Position numbers and translations under genes: made by a program. The notes below the pieces were generated by a model, which did not search any database, had not been told where the DNA came from, and saw nothing but the letters and a program-made list of their open reading frames with translations. Below, one piece after another: positions 1 through 6,205 of a stretch of 64,000 bases of DNA. Position 1 is the first letter of the stretch. Each line of letters begins with the position of its first letter. Source of the stretch: Salinispirillum sp049115955 (lineage in GTDB: Bacteria > Pseudomonadota > Gammaproteobacteria > Pseudomonadales > Natronospirillaceae). The stretch is taken from contig JAGDZJ010000036.1 of the NCBI GenBank assembly GCA_049115955.1, positions 1-64,000 of the forward strand. The letters run 5' to 3'.

Positions 1-59
1 TGACAACTAGGTTGACAGATACCGGGCCCAGTTTTCTCCGAGGCGCTGATTGTTAAGCG
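1..59 (-). other. Partial attC site at window edge
   Basis: The minus strand shows the R'' core GCTTAAC (plus GTTAAGC at 52-58), which contains the TAA stop of the adjacent gene. A GGGCCC palindrome lies further in. The R' half would be left of the window, so the site cannot be confirmed by its full inverted repeat. Confidence 0.5.
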
Positions 60-457
60 AACACTGACAGTTTTGATTCATAGTCAATAACTACCGGCAC
101 CTTCTTTGAAAAATCTATTTTATGACCTTCACCTAGCAATAGTTCAGCCTGCCCCTCTGCACCACCTGGGAATTTGGAAATTAGCTCCCCTTTCGCTTTA
201 ACAATGCGCCAATAGCATTTCGCCTTGCCCTTTTTCGAGATCAACTGAAGTGCTTTTAATGTTGCCGCAGGGCAAGCGGTATCAACTTTGAAGTCTTTGG
301 CGATTCTTTCCCGCAGTTGAGAAACTGTAGCAACGTCCCCTTTTCGGATTTTGCCTACCAATGCCTCCACAGTATCCGGAGAGGGCTTTACCATCTTTCC
401 GGTACAGCCTAAGAACTTCTCCATGGTTTTGGGGATAGATTCAATAATATCTTCCAT
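53..457 (-). CDS. MGMT-family alkyltransferase-like (ATL-type) protein, cassette gene
   Basis: This 134-residue protein resembles the C-terminal DNA-binding domain of O6-alkylguanine-DNA alkyltransferases. The region around residues 35-55 reads like the MGMT helix-turn-helix (DVATVSQLRERIA). A later CYWRIV-KAKGEL segment aligns with the PCHRV active-site loop, but tryptophan stands where the alkyl-accepting cysteine/histidine would be. That is the pattern of ATL proteins, which bind and flip alkylated bases without repairing them. The start has GGAG 8 nt upstream, and the stop lies in an attC core. A DNA damage-recognition role is inferred; an uncharacterised MGMT-like subfamily is the alternative. 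Confidence 0.6.
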   Translation of the reverse strand: MEDIIESIPKTMEKFLGCTGKMVKPSPDTVEALVGKIRKGDVATVSQLRERIAKDFKVDTACPAATLKALQLISKKGKAKCYWRIVKAKGELISKFPGGAEGQAELLLGEGHKIDFSKKVPVVIDYESKLSVFA

Positions 458-504
458 TTGCTTGTCTCCGGTTCAGCCTAGCGCTAGCTCAGAAGGTAAT
501 TTTC

Positions 505-576
505 GCTCAACAAAACTGGTGATCTTGCCCTAGTACCGGGGTAAGATCAGCGTCGCCGTGCCCGCAATTGTTATGC
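505..576 (-). other. attC site
   Basis: On the minus strand R'' is GCATAAC (576-570) and R' is GTTGAGC (511-505). Between them TGATCTTaCCC and GGGcAAGATCA form a strong stem around a 7-nt loop, and CAACAAAAC mirrors the R'' flank. At 72 bp it is a normal attC length. The TAA of the preceding gene lies in R''. Confidence 0.8.
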
Positions 577-1410
577 CTTTGCAATGGCAGGCAACGCCTT
601 GTCATGACTTGTGAGATAAGCAACCAGTTCCTCTACCGAACCTTCCTTTACGATGTCCTTACTCCCCGTCATCTTTTGGCTGGCAACAAGGAATGCAAGC
701 ATGAACATCTTGTGAGCTGGCTCGTAGTTGAGCTGACTCTCGGCAAACTGCGCCGTCGGGAGAAGGTTTTCAGAAATGTATGGAACGTCTTTTAGCCACG
801 ATTGATTGATAAAAATAAACTCGTTTGCTTCCAATCTGTAATCGATCTTGTCATTTCCAACGGAGCGTAGATAGAACTTGGCAATGCTAGAAAAGCTGCC
901 AACAAACGTCTTGGCTGGACCGTTTTTCTTGGAATAGACCTGATAAGCCTCCATTACCTCTTGTGGATCAGTGCTTTCAATCATTACCTTCCATTCAGGT
1001 CCGGGCATCATGGCCAAAAAAAACTGCTCGGGCTTGGTTGTTTCCCCACCGCTCTCGGAAAGACGAGACAACGCATCACGAAGCATAGACCTGACTTGGT
1101 CAAGCGCCGAGTACCGCGACATCCTCGCTAGTTCTTGAACTTGAGACTCCAACGCCCGCCTCTGCAGCTGGAGTTCTTTACGTTGTATCGCAAGTTCGTC
1201 CTTCTGCATTACGATTGTGATGATTAGTCCTGCGAAAGCTAGACCCGAGAATAAAGAGCTTAGAAATCCGAAGCTGTCTCCGAATACGGCAAAATTTGCG
1301 ATCGAAAATTCTTTGATCGGCCAAGCTAGCACGATGAGAGTAGTTGCGTAAACGGTAACTACCAGCACTACGCCGCCGATAAGCAAAAAACTCAACTTTT
1401 TCACTGACAT
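571..1410 (-). CDS. Putative phage abortive-infection-like membrane protein, cassette gene
   Basis: This 279-residue protein has two N-terminal membrane segments (about 7-30 and 44-68), the second within GDSFGFLSSLFSGLAF. A charged coiled coil rich in E, L, Q and R follows (about 70-100), then a soluble alpha-helical domain. This order, in particular the W/F-G-D-x-F-G helix followed by a KDELAIQRKEL coiled coil, is typical of proteins annotated as putative phage abortive infection (AbiC-like). The family match is by recognition only. The ATG has AGGA very close; a GTG two codons later is spaced better. The stop is in an attC core. A role in phage defence is inferred, not shown. Confidence 0.55.
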   Translation of the reverse strand: MSVKKLSFLLIGGVVLVVTVYATTLIVLAWPIKEFSIANFAVFGDSFGFLSSLFSGLAFAGLIITIVMQKDELAIQRKELQLQRRALESQVQELARMSRYSALDQVRSMLRDALSRLSESGGETTKPEQFFLAMMPGPEWKVMIESTDPQEVMEAYQVYSKKNGPAKTFVGSFSSIAKFYLRSVGNDKIDYRLEANEFIFINQSWLKDVPYISENLLPTAQFAESQLNYEPAHKMFMLAFLVASQKMTGSKDIVKEGSVEELVAYLTSHDKALPAIAKA

Positions 1411-1418
1411 TTCCTAGT

Positions 1419-1507
1419 GCCCACCTAAGACATATCGCGAAGCTTTGCGGCAATTTAGGAGCCGCAAAGCGGTGTAAAAATTGTCCCGCAACAGCGCCTG
1501 GCTAGGC
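1419..1507 (-). other. attC site (degenerate cores)
   Basis: The centre is a perfect 10-bp stem, GCTTTGCGGC (1442-1451) with GCCGCAAAGC (1461-1470). The minus-strand R'' is GCCTAGC (one mismatch to RYYYAAC) and the R' candidate is CTTAGGT near 1429-1423. The upstream gene's TAG lies in R''. The cores are eroded, so recombination activity may be low. Confidence 0.6.
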
Positions 1508-2062
1508 CTCTTCGAGCTTAGCTTTGACTCTTGCTGCTAGAGCGGCATAGTCCCGGGCGGTATCAGGTGTAATATCGGAATCGGTGCTATGAACGGCATC
1601 ATTCCTGATCCGCCTCAACTTATCTAACATTTGCAACACGCCTTGTCCCAACGTGGGAGCGTCTAGATTATTCCACTCTATGCTTTGTATTCTACGATGA
1701 GGAGGCGCATGCGAATTGACATGCTCTATACCATGCCTTTTCTCGTAGTCGGTCATAGCCCCCTCGACCGATAGCCAAGCATCCAAAATAGCTCCCCTTG
1801 GACTGTCCTCGGCAAGCCTATTGATTCTCTCTCGCTCCGAATCTGAATTGGCTTCCGCAACGCCACCTAAAGCTTTGTCAGCGCTGTTTGCTGCGGCCTC
1901 GACCTCTCGGGCAAGATCGATTTCTGAATTTTTATGCCTAATCTTCGTGATTCTGGCTAAAAGGTTTGCTACCTCTTTCCGCAAGAGAATCACTATGACA
2001 ACCACCGCGGTGGGCCATGCTAAGGAATTAATCGTAGCTGCTGTGAATTCTAGTAAACCCAT
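1502..2062 (-). CDS. Membrane-anchored HEPN-like protein, cassette gene
   Basis: I do not recognise a named family for this 186-residue protein. Residues 8-28 form one membrane helix with a short outside N-terminus. A charged, probably helical linker follows (about 35-75), then a C-terminal helical domain. That domain ends in LRRIRNDAVHS, an R-N-x3-H arrangement as in the catalytic or vestigial R-x4-6-H motif of HEPN domains, which are often RNases in toxin-antitoxin and antiphage systems. GAGG lies 4-5 nt before the ATG, and the stop is in the attC core. Function is inferred from this motif alone; a non-enzymatic helical protein is possible. Confidence 0.5.
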   Translation of the reverse strand: MGLLEFTAATINSLAWPTAVVVIVILLRKEVANLLARITKIRHKNSEIDLAREVEAAANSADKALGGVAEANSDSERERINRLAEDSPRGAILDAWLSVEGAMTDYEKRHGIEHVNSHAPPHRRIQSIEWNNLDAPTLGQGVLQMLDKLRRIRNDAVHSTDSDITPDTARDYAALAARVKAKLEEA

Positions 2063-2074
2063 ATCGCCTCATAG

Positions 2075-2164
2075 GCATAACGCAAAGGTAACCGGCGCCG
2101 GAGCGCAAGCGAAGGGGACCAAAAGCGGCGAGCTTTTGGCGTCCGGTTGACCATTTGGTTAGGC
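2075..2164 (-). other. attC site
   Basis: On the minus strand R'' is GCCTAAC (2164-2158) and R' is GTTATGC (2081-2075). Between them AACCGG pairs with CCGGTT and GCCAAAAGC with GCTTTTGG, with extra unpaired bases as usual in attC. About 90 bp. The TAA of the preceding gene is inside R''. Confidence 0.85.
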
Positions 2165-2857
2165 ATTGCTGTTGTACGCCTGAATATGAGCTTGCACTTG
2201 CTCTTCTAGATTTTTAAAGAAACCCATCAGAATTCCTATCATCTCCGGCACGAACTCCTCTCGCACAAGGAGAGACCTTCCTGGATCACCAGCTAGATGC
2301 ATATGCGAACCCACAAATACGTTGGTTTTGTGTTTATCATCCTTTGGAAGAGTCCCGCCATTATGGACGATTTGATTCCTAACCGAGTTCAAGCCCCGAA
2401 TGTAGCTCACCTCGCTACTAATTTTAGAAAAATCAAAAGCGGCAATCTTCCGTAGAAAAAGCAGGGCTCTTTCCACGCCATGGCCGTTCAAATCTTTGAG
2501 TGATACCGAGCTCTTTACAGACTCAGACAAGATATCGCACAGGCTATTTAACTCATGCTCAAGGAAGCTGAATATTGTCAAAATAATCGACTGGCGATGG
2601 ATGCTCGGGTACTTTACTTGGTTCACGTGAAGGTCCCATCCGTAGCTCTCGACGATCTCATCGTGGCTTGATTGTGGATACTTCACGAGAATCGAATTCA
2701 GGTGCTCCTGAAGCTGCTTGTCTCTATCTCCCCATGCCGATTCACTGGCTTCGTTAAAAACCCTAAACTCTTCTAGTTCCTGTCGTGCCAAATGGCAAAG
2801 AGTACATAACCCATTCCCAAAGAAATCTACAGACTCATGTTTCATGTCAGCGCTCAT
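2159..2857 (-). CDS. HEPN-like RNxxxH protein, cassette gene
   Basis: This is a soluble, predominantly helical protein of 232 residues with no signal peptide and no recognised family. Around residue 165 the sequence GLNSVRNQIVHNGG carries an R-N-x3-H motif of the HEPN type, preceded by long amphipathic helices (SIILTIFSFLEHELNSL). The ATG at 2857 has AGG 7 nt upstream, supplied by the attC R' core GTTAGGC. An ATG at 2872 would add five residues but sits in the core itself. It is the second RNxxxH protein in adjacent cassettes, though the two proteins do not look homologous outside the motif. An RNase or abortive-infection role is only inferred. Confidence 0.5.
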   Translation of the reverse strand: MSADMKHESVDFFGNGLCTLCHLARQELEEFRVFNEASESAWGDRDKQLQEHLNSILVKYPQSSHDEIVESYGWDLHVNQVKYPSIHRQSIILTIFSFLEHELNSLCDILSESVKSSVSLKDLNGHGVERALLFLRKIAAFDFSKISSEVSYIRGLNSVRNQIVHNGGTLPKDDKHKTNVFVGSHMHLAGDPGRSLLVREEFVPEMIGILMGFFKNLEEQVQAHIQAYNSNA

Positions 2858-2863
2858 TGCAGT

Positions 2864-2935
2864 GCCTAACATTCATATCGTAGCCCCAAAGGCCGTTTTG
2901 CCCGAGGCTACTATCTCAATTTGAAAACTCTTTCC
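2864..2935 (-). other. attC-like site at the right end of the array
   Basis: A clear R' core GTTAGGC (2870-2864, minus) is followed inward by the stem GTAGCC (2880-2885) / GGCTAC (2906-2911). The expected R'' near 2921-2928 is poor (minus GTTTTCAA). It is probably the attC of a lost or eroded upstream cassette; a remnant attI is less likely because of the stem. Confidence 0.5.
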
Positions 2936-3170
2936 AAAATAGGCCGAAAGCCATCATCGGTCAACGTTTCATGGATTCTGGCTACAATCAGCGGAAGAAA
3001 CCACGGATATGAACCTCCGAGCGCGCTTTTCCAGCGTCGGTACTTGGTCAACTGGAAAGCACTGTATGACGCAGAAGGCCAACCCTAGGCAAAGCAATCA
3101 TTCGGCGGATGACGCTGCGCTCTTCCGCCCTATACCTACGAAACGCGAATATAACACCTGCTGCGGCCTC
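2936..3170. other. Gene-free junction between cassette array and chromosome
   Basis: No convincing coding region is seen on either strand. The segment contains one copy of the palindromic repeat listed at 3104-3132 and then runs into the 3' end of the mutarotase gene. No integrase or attI-like sequence is recognised here. Confidence 0.5.
3104..3132. repeat. REP-like palindromic unit, copy 1
   Basis: This 29-nt unit has GGCGGA and TCCGCC arms around a GACGCTGCGCTC-type centre, ending CCTA. Near-identical units occur at 17387-17415 and 17546-17574. Such GGCGGAT...TCCGCC units are common between genes in gammaproteobacteria. Confidence 0.7.
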
Positions 3171-4055
3171 CTAAGGTTCATAGCCAATGGTGGTGCTGAG
3201 CATATGGCTTTCCCATGGGGCTAGCAGGCGTTTGTCCGGCCCGGCGTTAGCGGCTTCGATGCACAGCATGTGTTGGTGGCCGTCGGTTGGGAACTGGCTC
3301 AGGGTTGCGCCTTTGTCGGCACCGGGGTTCCAGACCACCAGCGCGGAGCAGCCGTTGCGGGTAATCACGCGGTCTTTCATGCCAGTGCAACGCAGTTTTA
3401 CCGGGCCTGCGTATTGGTAGTACACGCGGTCTACTTCGCCATCAATGGTGAGTGCTGGGGTGTCTCCGGCGCGGTCTTCGCCAGTTAGTTTATCCAAGTA
3501 CCGCACGCTGTGTAGGCCTTCTAGTGTGGCGTCGGCAATGTGCGTGACTGGCAAGTAGGTGTGCAGTGCTTGGCTGAGCAACTGGGGTTCGCTGCCAATA
3601 TTGCGCGTGGTGAGGTTGATGGTCAGGCTGTGGCCCAACACAAACTCAACGCTGACGGCCCACGCTTCTTCCGGCAGTAATTGCGTTAATGTTTCAGGCG
3701 GGATCGACATATTCACGCGCACTTGCTGGTGCTCAACGGTCACGCCGTCCAACTGCCAGTCGGCGGTACGTGCTACGCCATGGGCAGGCGCGCCGAGGCG
3801 GTCGCCACCGAACCACGGCCAACAAATGGGTACGCCGCCGCGCAATGCGGTGCCGGGCTGTTGCGGGTCGGCGGGGCTCATCCACAATAGGTCGTCCTCA
3901 CCACTGGGTTGGCAATGCACGATGTGCGCGCCAGTAAAGGCGATGCGAGCGCTGACGTTAGAGTGTTTGATGCACAAGAATGACCGCCCGTGGGCGTTGG
4001 TTTCATGCGTGATGCCGTCGGGCAAGGCGTTCAATGCTGAAGGGGTATTGCTCAT
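3171..4055 (-). CDS. D-hexose-6-phosphate mutarotase (YeaD family)
   Basis: This 294-residue aldose-1-epimerase-fold protein resembles glucose-6-phosphate 1-epimerases of the YeaD type, which interconvert alpha and beta anomers of hexose 6-phosphates in the cytoplasm. Family features in order are LRGGVPICWPWFG near 72-84, HGVAR shortly after, LSQALHTYLPV in the middle with the probable catalytic histidine, and VWNPGADKG followed by CIEAAN near the C-terminus. Length is normal. Its ATG overlaps the TGA of the upstream aminotransferase gene (ATGA), so the two are probably translationally coupled. Substrate specificity cannot be told from the sequence. Confidence 0.88.
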   Translation of the reverse strand: MSNTPSALNALPDGITHETNAHGRSFLCIKHSNVSARIAFTGAHIVHCQPSGEDDLLWMSPADPQQPGTALRGGVPICWPWFGGDRLGAPAHGVARTADWQLDGVTVEHQQVRVNMSIPPETLTQLLPEEAWAVSVEFVLGHSLTINLTTRNIGSEPQLLSQALHTYLPVTHIADATLEGLHSVRYLDKLTGEDRAGDTPALTIDGEVDRVYYQYAGPVKLRCTGMKDRVITRNGCSALVVWNPGADKGATLSQFPTDGHQHMLCIEAANAGPDKRLLAPWESHMLSTTIGYEP

Positions 4056-5218
4056 AAGCCACTCACAAATTGGGCGATCCGCCCTAAGGCTGTACGCAAA
4101 CGCTCGGGTTCACAGGTGTAGGCGAATCGTACGTAATGCGAGGGGTTCTCGCCACCGAAGTCGTCGCCGGGTGTCACTGCCACGTATTGTTCGGCCAGTA
4201 GGCGTTCGCAGAAGGTCAGTGCATCTAAGCCGGTGTGGCGGATGTCGGCGTATAAATAGAACGCGCCTTGGCCGTCGTTCGGCAAACCAAAACCCAGTTC
4301 CGCCAGCCCTTCCCGCAAGCAGTCGCGGCGTTCGGCAAAGGCACTGACGCGCTCTGCGTATTCGGCGTCCATGTCGGGCTGTAAGGCGCGCAATGCGGCG
4401 TATTGTGAGACGGTCGGCGGGGCCAGAAATAGGTTCTGACACAGGCGATTGGCGGCATCCACGGCGTGTTCGGGCACCACACACCACCCCAACCGCCAGC
4501 CGGTCATACCGTAGTATTTAGAAAAGCTGTTGATGACCCAGGCATCGTCGCTCAGTTCCAAAATAGAATGCGAGCGGCTGCCGCTGTAGTCGAGCCCCTG
4601 GTAAATTTCATCCACAATCAAGTGGGCGTCGCGTGTGGCACACCATTGATGCAGGGCGTCCAGTTCATTGCGCGCCAACACTTTACCGGTGGGGTTGGCG
4701 GGACTGGCCACCAATAAGGCGCGGGTGTCGGCGGCCCAGTGTTCGGCCAGCCAGTCGGTGGTCAAGCTGAAACCGGTGTGCGCGGGCAAAGGCGCGCAAT
4801 GCGTGTTGATGTTCAGTAAGGCGGCGATTTGGCGGTTGCACGGGTAACCCGGCTCGGGCAGCAACAGGGTTTGGTTGGCGTCGAGCGTTAAGCTTAAGAC
4901 CACCTGCAACGCGCCGGATGCGCCGGGCGTGAGAATGAAGCGCTCCGGGGCGATGTGGACGCCGTAACGGCGTTGATAGCTGGCCGCGAGAGCGGTTTGC
5001 AGGTCGGGAATGCCGGTCGACGGGGTGTAAAACGTGCGCCCTTCGCTTAAAGCGGTTTGTGCGGCAGCGACTACACGTTCGGGTGTGGGAAAGTCCGGTT
5101 CGCCCACTTCGAGGTGAATGACGTCGTGGCCTTGCGCCATCAACGCATGCGCAGCCCCCAATATATGCATGACCTGAAAGGCCGCGACTTGCTGTTCTCG
5201 TTGTGCCAGTGCTGGCAT
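4052..5218 (-). CDS. Class I/II PLP-dependent aminotransferase
   Basis: This 388-residue fold-type I aminotransferase begins MPALAQREQQVAAF. It has the N-terminal LEVGEPDFPTP motif, a TPGASGALQ cofactor loop, ASPANPTGKV, DEIYQGLDY, the SFSKYYGMTGWRLGW block with the PLP lysine, and a C-terminal arginine in HYVRFAYT for the substrate carboxylate. The start at 5218 is chosen because AGGAGT lies 5 nt upstream and homologues begin here; the open frame extends another 105 codons without support. It resembles aspartate/alanine-type aminotransferases, but the amino donor is not decidable. It is followed by a mutarotase gene with ATGA overlap and diverges from gluQ. Confidence 0.88.
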   Translation of the reverse strand: MPALAQREQQVAAFQVMHILGAAHALMAQGHDVIHLEVGEPDFPTPERVVAAAQTALSEGRTFYTPSTGIPDLQTALAASYQRRYGVHIAPERFILTPGASGALQVVLSLTLDANQTLLLPEPGYPCNRQIAALLNINTHCAPLPAHTGFSLTTDWLAEHWAADTRALLVASPANPTGKVLARNELDALHQWCATRDAHLIVDEIYQGLDYSGSRSHSILELSDDAWVINSFSKYYGMTGWRLGWCVVPEHAVDAANRLCQNLFLAPPTVSQYAALRALQPDMDAEYAERVSAFAERRDCLREGLAELGFGLPNDGQGAFYLYADIRHTGLDALTFCERLLAEQYVAVTPGDDFGGENPSHYVRFAYTCEPERLRTALGRIAQFVSGL

Positions 5219-5287
5219 GGCGTACTCCTGTCCTGTCGACGCATCGCGCTTGTATGCGCATCCTACCAGCGGGTAAACTCTCCTGCC

Positions 5288-6205
5288 ATGGCTAACCCAC
5301 CTTCCAACATGCCTTATATAGGCCGCTTTGCGCCTTCGCCCTCCGGCCCTTTGCATTTTGGTTCGTTGGTTGCGGCGTTGGGCAGTTATCTTGATGCGCG
5401 CGCTCAGGGTGGGCTTTGGTATGTGCGCATTGAAGACATTGACCCACCGCGTGAGCAACCGGGTGCGGCAGACAACATTCTGCACACCTTGGATGCACTT
5501 GGCCTGCATTGGGACGGTGAGGTGATGTGGCAAAGCCAGCGCAGCGAAGCCTACGAAGCGGCGTTAGACGCCCTGCGCGACGAATTGTTTTATTGCACCT
5601 GCACGCGGGCCGACCTGCGACCCTTCGCGGGCGTTTACCCCGGCACCTGCCGTAGCCACACGCAAGCACCGACCAGTTCTTCTGGTAACGCACCGGCGGC
5701 CATTCGGCTGCGCACGCCCGACACCGCTCTGTCCTTTTATGACCGACGCCTAGGCAAACAAACGCTGGCGCCCGCCGATACCGGTGGTGACCCTATATTG
5801 CGCCGAAAAGACGGCTTATGGGCGTATCAACTCGCCGTAGTGGTGGACGACGGCGCCCAAGGCATTACCGATGTGGTGCGCGGGAACGACTTGCTCACTA
5901 CGACGGCCGGGCAGGTGTATTTGCAAACCCGTCTGCACTTGCCGACACCGCGTTACCTGCACCTGCCTGTGGTGGTGGATGACACCGGGCGCAAACTGAG
6001 CAAACAAAACCACGCCCCCGCAATTGATGTGACACAGCAACGCCCCTTATTACGTGCCGCCTTGCAAGCATTGGGGCTGAACGCACCCGACCTCGACGCA
6101 GCCGCTTTACTGCAGTGGGGCGTGGCGAACTGGCTCGACAACATCGCACAACTGCGCAGCGGCGACGTGCTCCAGCCCTTCACCGAGCAGGGCTTGGCCT
6201 CATGA
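5288..6205 (+). CDS. gluQ: Glutamyl-Q tRNA(Asp) synthetase
   Basis: GluQ-RS attaches glutamate to the queuosine base at position 34 of tRNA(Asp). This 305-residue protein is a truncated GluRS catalytic domain lacking the anticodon-binding domain. Visible are the HIGH-like PSGPLHFGSL, RIEDIDPPR, the zinc site C-x-C...Y-x3-C (YCTCTRADL to YPGTC), and the KMSKS-like KLSKQN. The chosen ATG gives MANPPSNMPYIGRFAP; the second ATG at 5309 is an alternative, as neither has a strong Shine-Dalgarno. The last codons overlap the start of cbrA (ATGA), so the kinase gene is probably co-translated. The same gluQ-cbrA linkage is known in pseudomonads. Confidence 0.93.
   Translation: MANPPSNMPYIGRFAPSPSGPLHFGSLVAALGSYLDARAQGGLWYVRIEDIDPPREQPGAADNILHTLDALGLHWDGEVMWQSQRSEAYEAALDALRDELFYCTCTRADLRPFAGVYPGTCRSHTQAPTSSSGNAPAAIRLRTPDTALSFYDRRLGKQTLAPADTGGDPILRRKDGLWAYQLAVVVDDGAQGITDVVRGNDLLTTTAGQVYLQTRLHLPTPRYLHLPVVVDDTGRKLSKQNHAPAIDVTQQRPLLRAALQALGLNAPDLDAAALLQWGVANWLDNIAQLRSGDVLQPFTEQGLAS

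Larger units (their letters stand above)
1..2935 (-). mobile_element. Integron-type gene cassette array (integrase not in view)
   Basis: Four leftward genes are separated by short inverted-repeat sites with R'' (RYYYAAC-like) and R' (GTTRRRY-like) cores, the hallmark of attC. Each gene fills its cassette, has little non-coding DNA, and ends inside the R'' core. By eye the composition is more AT-rich than the flanking chromosome, and the products are unrelated to one another. No tyrosine recombinase of IntI type is seen on either strand; with leftward cassettes it would be expected to the right, where a mutarotase gene lies instead. This is therefore either an orphan attC cluster or an array whose integrase lies left of position 1. 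Confidence 0.75.

Noticed and set aside
2864..2935. Reading the last cassette site as attI
   Set aside because: attI lacks a symmetric stem, whereas GTAGCC/GGCTAC is present here, and no integrase gene is adjacent.
3009..3224. Small rightward frame in the array/chromosome junction
   Set aside because: It crosses the REP-like repeat and the 3' end of the mutarotase gene, and has no ribosome-binding site or family features.
5219..5533. 105-codon N-terminal extension of the aminotransferase
   Set aside because: It overlaps the divergent gluQ gene, and AGGAGT precedes the ATG at 5218.
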